This document shows positions 12,101 to 27,100 of a DNA stretch of 64,000 nucleotides, piece after piece. A program made the translations under genes and the position numbers. The notes below the pieces were generated by a model that did not search any database, was not told where the DNA came from, and worked only from the letters and a program-made list of their open reading frames with translations. Location of the stretch: assembly GCF_000224145.3 (NCBI RefSeq), contig NC_020174.2:3477026-3541025 (forward strand), written 5' to 3'. The stretch's first letter is position 1. Each line of letters starts with the position of its first letter. Origin of the DNA: Ciona intestinalis (Eukaryota; Chordata; Ascidiacea; Phlebobranchia; Cionidae).

Positions 12101-15100
12101 NNNNNNNNNNNNNNNNNNNNNNNNNNNNNNNNNNNNNNNNNNNNNNNNNNNNNNNNNNNNNNNNNNNNNNNNNNNNNNNNNNNNNNNNNNNNNNNNNNNN
12201 NNNNNNNNNNNNNNNNNNNNNNNNNNNNNNNNNNNNNNNNNNNNNNNNNNNNNNNNNNNNNNNNNNNNNNNNNNNNNNNNNNNNNNNNNNNNNNNNNNNN
12301 NNNNNNNNNNNNNNNNNNNNNNNNNNNNNNNNNNNNNNNNNNNNNNNNNNNNNNNNNNNNNNNNNNNNNNNNNNNNNNNNNNNNNNNNNNNNNNNNNNNN
12401 NNNNNNNNNNNNNNNNNNNNNNNNNNNNNNNNNNNNNNNNNNNNNNNNNNNNNNNNNNNNNNNNNNNNNNNNNNNNNNNNNNNNNNNNNNNNNNNNNNNN
12501 NNNNNNNNNNNNNNNNNNNNNNNNNNNNNNNNNNNNNNNNNNNNNNNNNNNNNNNNNNNNNNNNNNNNNNNNNNNNNNNNNNNNNNNNNNNNNNNNNNNN
12601 NNNNNNNNNNNNNNNNNNNNNNNNNNNNNNNNNNNNNNNNNNNNNNNNNNNNNNNNNNNNNNNNNNNNNNNNNNNNNNNNNNNNNNNNNNNNNNNNNNNN
12701 NNNNNNNNNNNNNNNNNNNNNNNNNNNNNNNNNNNNNNNNNNNNNNNNNNNNNNNNNNNNNNNNNNNNNNNNNNNNNNNNNNNNNNNNNNNNNNNNNNNN
12801 NNNNNNNNNNNNNNNNNNNNNNNNNNNNNNNNNNNNNNNNNNNNNNNNNNNNNNNNNNNNNNNNNNNNNNNNNNNNNNNNNNNNNNNNNNNNNNNNNNNN
12901 NNNNNNNNNNNNNNNNNNNNNNNNNNNNNNNNNNNNNNNNNNNNNNNNNNNNNNNNNNNNNNNNNNNNNNNNNNNNNNNNNNNNNNNNNNNNNNNNNNNN
13001 NNNNNNNNNNNNNNNNNNNNNNNNNNNNNNNNNNTGCTATGGGCCGGACTTATTGCAACTGATTGATTACGCCAAATGTTTTGTTGTTTTTTTACTTACA
13101 GATTAATTTTGCATATTGTGTTTTGTTGTTAGTATGTGTAAACTAAATAGTTAAAAAAATCTATATCTAACCTTCTAAATAAAAATCTTATTAATTAATT
13201 AATAAGAATCTTGTATTTATAATACTTGACCTTTTTATGATTTGATGAATACGACTGAAGTTTAATATTTGAAAACTTCTAAAATAAATGCTTTTTTAAT
13301 CAATGAATTTATTGTGTTGCAACAAACCTGTTTTATGGTATTTTCCTATTCAATACTTTGATTTTTGACGCAGTTGAAACATCTTGAAAATATAGTTTAA
13401 AATTTTATAGTTTAAATTTTTAAACTTAACATTTTTGTATTGTTTGTTTTCTTTTATATATAAATCAAAAGCTTAATAAGTTAGAAGGCATGGTGTATAT
13501 GATGCCATTTATCCATCGCATATGTTAGGAACACAAAAAATGGTTGCCTACTGACAACTATAATATAGTACGGTGGGGTAAGATGGGACACCTTTTCATA
13601 CTATTTTTTCGTCCCATTTGGTAGTAAACAAAGAACATTTAAAGAATTATAAAACTGTATCTTCACAACTCCCATAGACCGTTGTTAATCGTTTAAAGTA
13701 CTGAACAGGATATTTGGATATTATGTGCTAAAAGTGTCCCATCTTTCCCCAACCTACTATGGCTATACTATGACTGTTCAAGGATGAATAAAATGTTTGT
13801 TTTTTTTTCAGTTATCTCCAGTAAAAGAGAAAATGTTGGCCCATCAAGATATAAATCGTTTGAATCTTTGTAAAAGCTGTAACTTGTTCTTTCCTACCAT
13901 TCATTCTCTGCAAGTTCATCTGCAAAATAAGCACCAAACAAACAAGGGAGCTGAAAGTTCAAATGAGACGCTGAATGATCAAGACAGTTTTATGAAATTA
14001 CTTTCGTTAAACAAGCCAATAAAAACAGGTACCCCAAAGTAGTTTTAAACTGAAGTTTATTTTTTTAACATTTTTAATTGATATTAGCATAGCAATTGTT
14101 TGCTATGAAATTGTTGTTTGAATTTTCTTCATAAGACTGACATGAAAAAATTTAAAAAAAATTAAATTCTTTCTTTTAAAAAAATTTAAAATAAAAAAAA
14201 ATAAATAAAAAAAATTTTTCAAAGTTTTTTAAATTAATTTTTTTAAACAAAATAATTTAAATTTTTTTACATTTTTCTAGTTGCTCAGGATGTATCTGTG
14301 AAAGTTGAAGCAGGAAAAGATTCCACAATGTTCCGCACATCTCCTATGGTAGCTTATCTTAATGTACCAAGCTGGTTACAAACTACCATGCAGGATGATT
14401 GGAAATACGTTTATTCAAGATTAGGTAAATAATAAAAAAATGTTTTTATTAGCTATGTTTTTTTTTACAGCATATGATAATTTTAATGTTTTTTTTGTAG
14501 TTTTAAAGCATATAAAATAAATATTATTATTTTTTAATTATTTATATGTTAATTTAGTACTGTGAGGTAAGATGGGACACCTTTAGCACATAATCTCCAA
14601 ATATCCTGATCGTGTTTTAAACAATTAACAACGGTCTATGGAAGTCGTGAGGATACAGTTTGGTAATTCTTTGAATGTTCTTTGTTTACGCTGAAATGGG
14701 ACAAGAAAATCGAATAGAAAGGTGTTTCATCTTACCCCACCCTCCTATAAGATGTTTAAAACAATATTAACCACATTCACATATAATACGTATAATTTAA
14801 TTTTGTATTTAATAAAATAAAATTTAAGTCAATTTATTATACAGACTCAGAGAAAAATTCAACGTTGAATGAAAGATCTATGCAAGGTAATAAAAACAAA
14901 ATAATTTTTGCGAATAAAATTTTCAAGTATTTTGAAGAATTTTTATTTGAAAGTCAGTTAATTTTTTTAAATGTTTTAATTGATGGATTGTGTTTGTTTT
15001 TTTCTTACATTTGTAAAAATATTTTTTTCCTAAGTTTGTACGATTGTAAAAATGTTTTTTCTTACTTTTGTAAAACAAACTTAATTATTGTTGTAGGATA

Positions 15101-18100
15101 TATTTGTTTTTACAATTTTGTAAAGTTTGTTTAAAACACTTTGTAAATTGAATTATTCTCAATAGATTCCACTGGCTTGTGTGGCATTGGTGTTCACACA
15201 ACAACCAACAACAGGAAAATGTATTGGTGTCGTCTTTGTAATTATGCATCTTTTGAAAAAAGCACAATTATGAGGTAAATTGTTCGAAAAAACTGTTTTA
15301 GGTTTTTTCATTTTAGGTTTGCTTTAAAAAATATATAGTAGGCAGGGGGGGAAGATGGGACACCTTTTCATTTTATTTTTTTGTCCCAATTTGGTAGTAC
15401 ACAAAGAACATTCAAAGAAGTATAAAATCCTATTTTTACGATTCCTATAAGCCGTTGTTAATTGTTTAAAACAAAAGTGTCCTATCTTCCTCCCACGATT
15501 TGTTTTGTGTAATATCGTTATGCAAAAAAGTTTTTTTTGTATGGGTAATTTCATTCGAAAAAAAGTTTTTTGTATGTGTAATATCATTATGCAACAAGTA
15601 TTATTTAGACATCAGCGTACACACACTGGCTTGCGACCTTACTCGTGCACTTTCTGCAACCTCGCTTTCACAACCAAAGCGAATTGTGAACGACACGTAC
15701 GCAAACGACATCATCATAATATTCAACCCAACACTGACGTTAAAGAATTGGTAAGTTTTAAAATAAACAAAAACACACACAATATAAATAACAAACATAC
15801 ATAATATAAAATAAACACACACACACACAGTATAAAATAACCACAAACGCACACAATCCAAAATAAGCGCAAACACACACAATATAAAATAATCACACAC
15901 ATACTTTGAAACATCAATGGGTTCCCCAATACTGTAAAACCTATTAAAGTTTGTCACCAACATACATTAGCGCGAAGAATCGTAAATTCATTCTTTTACT
16001 TTATCTAAACTTTTTTTTCAGGTGTATTGTGATTATGAGTTGCTGAGAAAAGCGAGAACTGGTTCGTTGAAGGAAGATCAAATGTCGAAAATAATTTCTC
16101 CGAACACTGGAAGATTCTTCAGGTACTCTCAATTATCCAGTCTGTTTGGGAAAATATTTTCAAAATACTGGCGGAAAAAATAAGTATTTATAGTAGGGTG
16201 GGGGAAGATAGGACACCTTTAGCACATAATATTCAAGTGTCCTGATCGTGTTTTAAACAACTAACAATGGTGTATGAGAGTTGTGAGGATACAGTTTTAT
16301 AATTTTATGAATGTTCTTTGTTTACTACCAAATGAGACGGTATAATTTAATGAAATGGTGTTCCATCTTCTCCCATCCTACTATACATAACGGAAACGAG
16401 AAAAAAAAAGTATATGTAACAGAAATTCAGTTAAACTTGATCTGCTTAAATCAGTAAAATGTAAAATGTTAGTACCCATGTAAAAAAATACATTAATTTT
16501 AGTGGGAAATTGGTGGTAACAAAATACAGGTTACATGAAGTTTGAATAATTGAGAAAGTATCCATATTTAAATGATTCTGATTTTCAAAAAAAAATCAAA
16601 AATATATAAAAAAAATTATAAAAATTCGAAAAAGATGAAAAAGTTTTTGAGGATAATTATTTAGTATTTTTGTGAATGTAGTTTCCAGTGTCGAATATGT
16701 AAGAGTGCTTTCAGCTCCCGAAGCAATGGAGCAAGACACGTCATGAGCAAACATGGAGTGGTTAATAGAAAAGGTGCAAACGAAGTTATAATGTGCATGA
16801 AGCTGAACAAAACTTCGGCAGTCAAATTGAACCAACAAGAAACGAATGGTAAGGAATGAACCTATTACCCTTTTTGCATGGTAACTTTTATGCTCGTAAG
16901 TACTCGCATATTTACGCGAAAGAACAAAGTCAGCACGCATACTGTTGTAAGCGTGTCCTCTGCTGTAGGAGGTTGGTTGTAACTCGTATTATGCCTGTTA
17001 AGAAAAATTTGGTGGAAGGACAGTTTCACTTTTAAGAGCATAATCATTTATGGGTATTATTTTTACAGTTTTTTGGGGGGTTGATAGCAAAGTATCAGAA
17101 ATTATATTATAAACATGATTTAACAATATTGCGCTAAAATAAGCAAACTTAATGTTGATACACACATAAACCGATGACCATGCAAAATAACGCTCTTAAC
17201 GAATTACCAAATGACGACTTTATGCGAATCACATTGACATTTTACCATGCAAAAAAAGGATATGGTAATTTTACAGTAACTAATTATAATTCTTTACAGA
17301 TGAAGTTGTGGAAAGAAAAGCTTTGAACGTACAAACCAACCCCTCACAATCGATGGTAAATTTTGTTGTTTTTATATATGGTTTTTAATTTAATCTCTGG
17401 GTGTTGGGGTACCGGGCCAGAATGGCCTAAATTTGTAATTGTTGGAGTAACGGGCCAAAATGGCTTAAATTTGTTATTGTTGGGGTAATGGGCCAAAAAT
17501 GGCCTAAATCCCTGGGTGTTGGGGTGATGGGCCAAAATGGCCTAAATCCCAATTCGAAAAAACCTCATCCACATAAAATAGAATAATCCCAAAGATTCTT
17601 GATGAACTAGAAATATTAAACATTTAATAGTAGTAAGATGGAATAAATGAATGAATGTAAGTTACTTTATCCTCCCGTGCGGAAAACAACAGTCATAACA
17701 TGAGTGTTATGTTTCATACACCTCGTGCCAGCTTACAAGTTACTAAGCACGTTACTTTGTGTGTGATTACAGAAAAACTTTGTTGGACATTTCTTATGCT
17801 CAGCAGTAACAGTTAATATTTTTGTAACAATTTTTAGGGTGTAACTCCAAAAAATCCGAGATTTGACAAGTTCGAGAAACCTGACAAGTTAAAGACGCAA
17901 TTGCACGTCAACAAGAAATTGATCCCTTTAGCCAAGATACAATCTTTCAATAACACAGTTTCGCATCTGTACGACAAGTTTGACAAGCAGTACAAGAATA
18001 TGTGTGAAGATTTAAATCTGCCAGGTTGGAAATACTATAGAATTAGTTGCTAATAGTAGTGACATTAAAAATATAGCCTATTTGGGCACTATGTACTACT

Positions 18101-21100
18101 TTGGGGTGAGATGGGACACCTTTAGCACATAATATTGAAATGTCCTGATCGTGTTTTGAACAATTAACAACGGTCTGAGTCGTGAGGATACGGTTTTATA
18201 ATTCTTTGAAAAGTTATAATTCTTGGAATTTCCCTTCTTTACCACCAAATGGGACGAGAAAATACAGCAAAAAGGTGTCCCATCATTCCCCACCCTACTA
18301 TATTTATCTATCAATATATATTTATGTTGTAAAGCATATTTGTGCATCTTCAGATACAGAAGATATAAATGGGAGCAAAAGTTTTATCGTTCGTATTAAC
18401 AACGCCATACAAGCCTTGACGAAGGTGTTTGAAAATTGTCAGGCATCTGGAAAGTACCAGCCAACCATTTATTCGAATAAACCATCTCCGAAAATAGTTT
18501 CAAACCATGATCAGATGATGAATGGTTCCAATTCCTTCACACAGGATGATATAGGTATTGTTGTTTTTATTTATCATTTATTTTAGATATTGGTACACTG
18601 CATTTTCTTGTGTTGTTTTTAATATTGCTTTTATTTTTTTAGATATTGGTACACTGCATTTTCTTGTGTTGTTTTTAATATTGCTTTTATTTTTTCTAAT
18701 GCACATACTACCAAATAGGCAAATATTCTGAGCAGGTTTTAAACATTCAACAACAGTCTATGGGAGCTGTGAGAATACGGTTTCATAATTCTTTAAAGGT
18801 TTTGTTTAATAGTACTACCAAATAGGATAACAAAATTGAATAAAAAGGTGTCCAATATTCCCTGACCCTACATGTCCCATTTTCCCCCACCCTACATATT
18901 CTATTAAACAATTAACAACGGTCTATGAGAGCTGTGAGAATACGGTTTCATAAGTCTTTAAATGTTCTTTGTTTACTACCAAATGGGATAACAAAACAAA
19001 ATGAAAAGATGTCCCATATTCCCCTACCCTACGTTTCCCATCTTTCCCCACCCTACTACATCTTCAAATTCTACTTAAACTAAGATATCGATAACTTAGA
19101 ACGCAATGAGCACAACGTAAAAGTAAATTTTTTTCAGCTAAAGATCCAGACTGTGACTATGCCCAATTATTTGCTGATGGCAAACTTAATTGTGTGGATG
19201 ATGTGGGAGATAATGTATTACCAGCTATACAAGACACTTATTCATATTCAGCAAACTTTAGTAAAGAGTTCCCTGCAGAATCCTCAGGTGATTAAATTTG
19301 AGTATTTACATTTAAACTGTAACTGCTACAACTGTGGGCGTATGTGTCCTTGGGTAAAATACTTAACGGCAATTGCTCCAACCCATAAAACACTAATAGG
19401 TTGTCCAAATTATCAGCCATGGATAAAAAATACAAAAAAAAATAATCACCTACAAAGTAACATACATGGTAAAATTGCATCTCTGTATTTAATGCAATTA
19501 ACTATTGGAAAAATTTTATGTTGGTATTAGCCAGAAAAATATTATGGTTTTAGAAATTATCTTAAATTTTTATGTCTTTTCATCTAGTTAAACCTGTTGA
19601 ACAAAACATGTTCAATTCCTCGTGGGAAACGAATGATTTTACGAGTGTTGAAGATTTGGTGGAATTTATTCAACATCCAAAAGTTAAACCTATTGGAGGT
19701 AAGATGAATCTACTGTAATGTATTTATATTAACCCTTTTCTGTTGTTTTTAACGTTAAAATATGTTTTATTACAAGCTGCTACCATTGTGGGCGTATGTG
19801 TCCTTGGGCAAGACACTTAACGGCAATTGCTCCAACCCAATGGTCACTAATGGGATGTCCAAATTTTCAGCCACACATAAAAAAAATATCACCCACAAAG
19901 TAACATTTATGGTAACTCGTAAGCTGGCAAGAAGTGTATGAAACAGAACACCCATGTTTAACGACTGTTGTTTTCCAGCAAGTTACATTCAACCTTTTTA
20001 AAAAAGCAAGTTACATTCAACCTTTTTAAATACGAAATGCACTTTGTCTAAAATAAAATAACAAATTATTTTTTTTCAACAGAAAGTCTCGATAATGATG
20101 AAATAATGGAAATACAGGGAGAAAAAAGTTTAAATTTTAGCGACAAACAGAAATCTCCACAGGTTAGAAGTTTGTTGAAATATTTACAATTTAACGAAAA
20201 AATTTCAAATTTATCTGAAACAGCTAAATATTTTTTATGTTAAATACTCAATACTGTAAAATAAAAAACTTGTTAATTTGTTAGATTATTAAAAAAAAAC
20301 TGCAAAGAAAAAAAAAAGTTTCGTAATTTGTTAGGTATAAAAAAAACTGCAAAATAAAAAAAACGCTTGTTAATTTGTTAGAAAATCTGCTTAAAATAAT
20401 TGGTGTACCAACTCATTAATTCTAAGCTATATCTTATACACTAGAATATAAAATTCAGTAAAAAATTGTTCGAAAAAAAAACTATTAGATAAAAATCTAA
20501 AAGACGTTTGAATTATTATTCTTGAAAAATCAGTCGTCAAAACTTATTTAACAAGTTATGTATGTAAACATTATAATAATTTTAGAGTTCTATTTCTTCA
20601 TTAAAATCTGGGGATGGTTGGACTTCTATGTCCGATAATGCTGTACAACGAAGGTAATTCAATATTCTATAATGTTTTACTTTGCTGCATGTTCTTATAG
20701 TGCTATGATTTTTTTAACTTATTCATTTTTTGTCTCTTATAATTGCTGTACAGATTGTCCTTTTTAAGTTGAATATTAATTTACAACTTTCCATTTAAAA
20801 CGCTGTTTTTCAGTTAAAGTTGCATTTTTACATAAAATTTCGAAATGTATCAACTTGATAACGACTATCTGTACACCAGTTACCCAATTTGTCTTCTGTT
20901 TTCTTTTTTGCCTTTTTTACATGTATTTATGTAGTATTTTTCTGGTAAATTGTTAAATTTTGTAACAACTGCTTGTCGGCAAAAGTGTGAAAATGATTTT
21001 AACTCCTAACAGCATCATTTTAATGTTGGCAGTCACAGATATTTAAAGGAAGTTTTAAATGAAGAAAACTCGATGACAAATGATTCAGTATATGAAGAAG

Positions 21101-24100
21101 CATTACCTACAATGGTACAAACCTCCAATAGGTTGTTTCGTAAAGGTAAAATCTTGCGCAGATTTTTGTATAATATGCAGATTTTTGTACACTTTTTATA
21201 TAGTAAGGTGGGGGAAAGCGGGTCACCTTTAGTGAATATTGTTAGAAAGTACAAACAATTTTATAAAAAAAAAATGAATAACCCACATTTTTAAAGTTTT
21301 ATAATATTTTTTTTGATAAATGACAAAACCATATCAAGTTTTCTTTTTTTGCATACAACTTTAAGTATAGTAGGGTGGGAGAAGATGGGACATTTTTAGC
21401 ACATAATATCCAAATATCCTGACCGTGTTTTAATCAATTAACAACGGTCTATTTGAGCCATGAGAATAGGGTTTTAAAATTCTTTAAATGTTCTTTGTTT
21501 ACTACCAAATTGGACAAGAAAATATAATGAAAAAGTGTCCCATCTTCCCCCATCCCACTATACCTTATAATTGTACTAATTATTTTTTTAGGCAACCGAA
21601 TTTCTAAGGTCGAAAATGAATCCAAAGCTATGTTGGTAACAAATAGAACACGAAAATGTCCGAAATGTAACAAAGTGTTTCCATGGGCGTCGTCGTTGCG
21701 TCGACATATTATGACACATACTGGCCTGAAGGTGATGTCATATTAATAACTACAAATCTAAAAAAATACAAATTACACCACGAATGAGCGAAGTGATAAA
21801 ACTCGCTTTATCTTTTCTAGTTGGAAATTGACTGTTGTTATAACATGGGTGTTCTGTTTTATACTAAAATATAATAACTACAATTCTTAAGAATATACTT
21901 TTGATCATAATTAAATGAATATAACTTGCTTTATCCTTGCATGGTCAGTCGTTATAATACAGGTGTTCTGTTTCATACACCTTGTGCCCGCTGACGAGTT
22001 ACCGCCTATGTGACTGTGTGGGAGACTGTTATAATTTATGGCTGACAATTTAGAAGGGAATGAAACTTGCTTTATTCTTGCGAGGCCAGAAAAGGACAGT
22101 CGTTACAACACGAATGTTCTGTTTCATACACCTCGTGCCAGCTTAGGAGTCACCACATATGTAACTTTAAATTTGTGGGGGATTTTTAAACTTTATTTTC
22201 TTTTTATCTTTAGCCATTTATGTGCGGACAATGCTCAATGCAATTTACCACTCGCTCAAATTTGCTGCGTCATGTTTACCGCCGTCATGGTTTGGCACCT
22301 ACGGAAAAAAATAATGATTACGTCATCACTTTGTCCATGAGTCAGCAAAAAAAGCTTGCGGAAGAATGCAGTAATTCAAATGTGACCAGCAAAGATTTGG
22401 AACACAAAGTTAGAGTTAGTTTAACGTGCATTTTCTATTTTGTTATAGTGAAAATTAGCTATTAAAATATATATTATATATGTTTCACAACTTTTAAGCG
22501 GTTGTGATCAGGTTAGGTGTTTCCCCCATGTTTACTTTATATATAGTAGGGTGGGGTCAAATAGGACACTTTTTTTTCTCATCCCATTCAGTAGTAAACA
22601 AAGACCTTTTAAAGAAATATAAAACCGTATCCTCACGACTCAGACCGTTGTTAATTGTTTTAAAACACGGTTAGGATATTTGAATATTATGTGCTAAAGG
22701 TGTCTCTTCCCCCACCCTTAGTTACATTCACTGATTATGCCTTTTTTTAACATTTATTAAATAAAAAAAATATTTTAAAACTAATCAACACCAACATTTA
22801 CAGCCCATAGTTAGCAAAGAAGATGTGGTTTTACCTGAAAAGAATAAAATTGCGGTTGATCAAGTTAAAACACCCGAAGTAAAAAACGAGGGGGTGGTTT
22901 ATAATAAGGTGAGTGGGTGAATGTTACTGGAAATTTTTATAATGGGTTGTAATTATATTGTGTACAACATATACTTTAATTCCAAATGTATTTTGTTGTA
23001 TTATGTATTTAAATTATCAGCATACAGAAAAAAATAACCATCGGAAAATTTAAACTCATTAATGACCACTGGGTTGGAGCAATTGTCGTTAAGTGTCTTG
23101 CTCAAGGGCACATACGCCCACAATGGTAGCAGCGTTGAGCCTTGAACCCATTACCTCTGGGTTAGATGCAGGCGCGCTAACCACTTTACCACGCCGTCGA
23201 TATTCAATTAAACAGTGTTTTATATATTTCTATTATTTTAGCGTTATGCTTGTGGTCTATGCGGCGTTCCGTTCGCAAATCGATCAAATCTTGTCCGACA
23301 TTTGCAACGTTTACACGAGACAACCAAAGATCATCCAAACTTTAAGGTAAGTTTTCACTTTCTTATTTATCCAGAAAAAAAAATTAACGAATTAGTGTTA
23401 CCAGTTGCTTGGTTGGCCCGACAGAATCAAGGTTTTGTTATTTTTTCTGTTTAAAACCAGCCAGATTTTACTATTTACTGTCTTTTGTTGTTTTTTTCTG
23501 GTTAAACCCAGCAAGCTTTTACTGTCTACTGTATTTTTTTTTTTCTGTTTAAAATCAGCCAGATTTTACTGTTTAATATATTTGTTTCTTTTTTCTTTTT
23601 GAACTCAGTCAGCTTTTACTGTTTACTGTCTTTTGTTGTTTTTCTGTTAAAACGAGCCAGATTTTACTGTTTACTGTCTTTTGTTGTTGTTTTTTTGCTT
23701 TGTGTGTTTTTTTTTTGGATCTCATTTTAATATTTAAATCAGAGTTTTGATTATCTTTTAATTATGCAGGAAATGTTGTTAAAACTTAACACTTCCCGTC
23801 TCTCCGAATCTAATTAAACAATATATAATAGAATGTGTTTAAAGATAAAGTTCTTATTATATTTTGTCTTTGCAGGAAATGTTGTTAAAACTAGACACTT
23901 CTCGTCATTCGGAATCGGAACTGGATTCATCAATAAGTGACATAGGCGGAAGAAAGTTCGATCGGAAACTTGGAATTGATCAAAATATCTTGAAAAAGAA
24001 AAACAGATACCTTCCAAATTCACCAAATACCACTGATTCCAAGGTAAAAAATGTCGGTTGTTTTTTTTAAACAGATGCTTTGTGAACATTTTTACTTGTT

Positions 24101-27100
24101 TAAAACAATTTTTGACTTGAAATGCAGGTGCTTTGTGATAATTTTACTTGTTTGTGTATTTTTTTGAGTTTAATAATAAATTTTTTTTAACTTTTAAAAT
24201 GCAGGTTGTCATGTTTATTGGCTTCATATATGTATGTGTGTTTTCTGCATTTAACTTTATTAGAGATTTTTGGTGACTTTTTATGTGATTGTTAATTTAG
24301 ACTTTCCATGATTTATAGTAGGTTGGGGTAAGTTGGGACACCTTTTTACTCTATTTTCTCGTCCCATTTGGTAGTAAACAAAGAAATTTCAAAAAATTAT
24401 AAAAACCGTATCCGTACGACTTCCATAGACCGTTGTTAATTGTTTAAAACACGATCATGATATTTGGGTATTATGTGCGAAAGGTCCCATTCTACTATAT
24501 TCAAATTTGCAATATCCAGGAATTTAAATGCGGGATTTGCTTTATTGGCTTCACAAAGAGAAACAACGCCGCTCGACACATACAACAACAACATAGTATT
24601 TCGAAAAACGGAACAAACTTTTGCAAGCTCATTATACATAGTAAACCTCAAACAGCCTCGTCATATGAGGAAGATTCTGACGCCAAACTGCAAACCAGTG
24701 TAAGTCAAATTAAATTATGAATAAATGAATAAAATTTATTTCGTCTCGAATCTTTTTATTTAAAATATTTTCGGTTTTCCAGTGTTAATTGTATTAAAAC
24801 AAAATAAAAATTTTATGTTTTTAATTAACTTTTCCACAATTTTATTTTTATGTGTTTAATATTTTACAAAAAAAAAACATATTTTATCGCTTTGGAAGTA
24901 TATATCATTTTTGTTTAGTGTGATTATTATTTTAACTAAGCTGAAAAAAAAATTATTTTTTGACTTAAACTACCTCACAGTTTTATTTAAATATATTTAT
25001 AATATTTTTAAGTATACACTATCTTGGTTTAGTGTGATTATTATATTACAGTGTAATTTAAAAACACAAGATTAAATGAAATGATATTTGTATAGAAATC
25101 TACTGCTCCAGATTTAACGAAAGATATTCGTATTGAAGTGAAACAAGTGGACGAACCAAAAGTTGTCGTGAAAACTGAAAGCATGGTAAAATTATTGTAT
25201 ATAGTAGGGTGGGGGAAGATGGGACACCTGTTTACTCTATTTTCTCTTCCAATTTGGTAGTAAACAAAAAACATTCAAAGAATTATGAAACTGTGTGTTC
25301 ACAACTCCCATGCACCGTAGGTAAGTGTTTAAAACACGATCAGGTTATTTGGATATTATGTGCTAAAGGTGTCCCATCTTCCCCCACTCTACTATATGGT
25401 ATAAAACTCTATTAATTTGCTTTAGTGTGTATTTTTAATAATGTTTTTTTTTTATTGATTTTACCTTGCACTGTGGCAAAGTGGTTAGCACGCCTGCCTC
25501 TAACCCAGAGGTAATGGGTTCAAGGCTCACCGCTGCTACCATTAGGGCGTATGTGTACTTGGGCAAGATACTTTACAGCAATTGCTCCAACCCAGTGGTC
25601 ACTAATGGGTTGTCCAAATTATCAGCCATCACAAAGTAACATACATGGTAACTCGTAAGCTAGCACGAAGTGTATGAAACAGAACACTTATGTTGTAACA
25701 ACTGTGGTTTTCCGGCCACGCAAGGATAAAGTAAGCTACATTCATTCATATTTAACGTTATTTTTTTGTGAAAACTTCTGACATAAAACAACTAAAAATA
25801 CATAAATATTTGGTGTTATTTGTGTTTTTTTAATATTTTCATATTAACCAAAATCCTGTAACAAAACAACTGCCTGCATTGTTTAATTAAATATTTATTT
25901 CTAGGAAGAAGAGATGAAAGAAGTGGAAAATGAAACACAAAAGGAAACTTTAGAAAAAGTGAGATTTATTTAATAGTTTGTAAGTTGTAACTCAGAGTTA
26001 TTTGTGGCACACAAGAGATTTTTTGTAACACACAAATAAAATGCGTTTTTTTTTTATGTGTTTTTACAATTTTTCACAACATACTATTTCATTAGTGTTG
26101 TTAATTTTTTTATGGGGCATAAATGGTAGTAATGTCAAAGCTTGAAAAAGCCATTTATTTTATGAATTATATCTTAAAATAGTTAAAAATGACTTCTCTA
26201 ATTTTTTTCAAAATTTTATATATCTTAATATGTTTAAAAATGGCATTACCAAATTTTCCTAAAGTTATGACTTATTATAGTAGGATGGGGGAAGATGGGA
26301 CACAATTTCATTCTATTTTCTCGTCCCATTCTTCCCCCACTCTACAATATGAATAAAAATGACACTGTCAAAAATAAAAATGACACTGTCAAAAATTTTT
26401 TAATATGACCGATTGTTATAATTTGAGTTAAGTAACGTATGTGAACAAATAAATTTCATTCTTAAAGTTTGTTTGTATCGCAGAATAACTGTTCGACGGA
26501 AGATGACAAAACGAAGCCGGAGTCTCCAATTGAGGAAAAAACTTCTGATGTTTCCAAGTGGTCTGGTAGAAGAAGATTAACAACAAGAAAACATGTAAAA
26601 TAATTTCATATTTGGATCAATGTTGATAAACAGTTATATAGTAGGGTGGGGGAAGATGGGACAACTTTAGCACACTATTAATTCTTTGAATTTTCTTTGT
26701 TTATTACCAAATGGGACGAGAAAATAGAGTTAAAAGGTGTCCCGTCTTCCCCCACCCTCCTATACATATTTGAAATTTTTGTAATGTATTTTATTTACAA
26801 TGATAAATTTAATTTTTCAGTTGATTAATTAAGAGGTTCCAGAAAAGGAAGTATTAGCTACAAGAAAACATGTGAAATTTTTCAATATTTGTTAATAAAG
26901 AGTAAAAAAGGACCTATCTGATTTTTTTGTACTATGTTTTATTGACAATGATGAACTTAAAATTTCAGTCGAAAAAAAAAAGAAAATAGAGGTCCCACAA
27001 AAATTAGTTACAAAAACTGTAAAATATTTTAAAATTTAGACAAATGATGATAAACAATAATACATATCTGAAAATTTCAGACTGTGTTTTATTTACAATG

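Larger units (their letters stand above)
15166..16848 (+). other. RREB1 zinc fingers 2-4 block
   Basis: Exons 15166-15274 and 15609-15750 split finger 2 between its two histidine-side codons ([16 protein letters not shown] / HQRTH). They continue through the linker THTGLRPY into finger 3 ([20 protein letters not shown]). Exon 16682-16848 adds finger 4 ([20 protein letters not shown]). The 2-3 pair is the most diagnostic part of the protein for RREB1. Confidence 0.85.
21592..24699 (+). other. RREB1 zinc fingers 5-8 block
   Basis: Four fingers are on four exons. Exon 21592-21731 has [20 protein letters not shown]. Exon 22214-22408 has [20 protein letters not shown]. Exon 23242-23346 has [20 protein letters not shown]. 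Exon 24520-24699 has [20 protein letters not shown]. Each keeps both Cys and both His. Fingers 5 and 6 are joined by a THTGLKPF linker. Confidence 0.85.

Noticed and set aside
12020..13066. ORFs of 346-348 codons
   Set aside because: They consist almost entirely of N.
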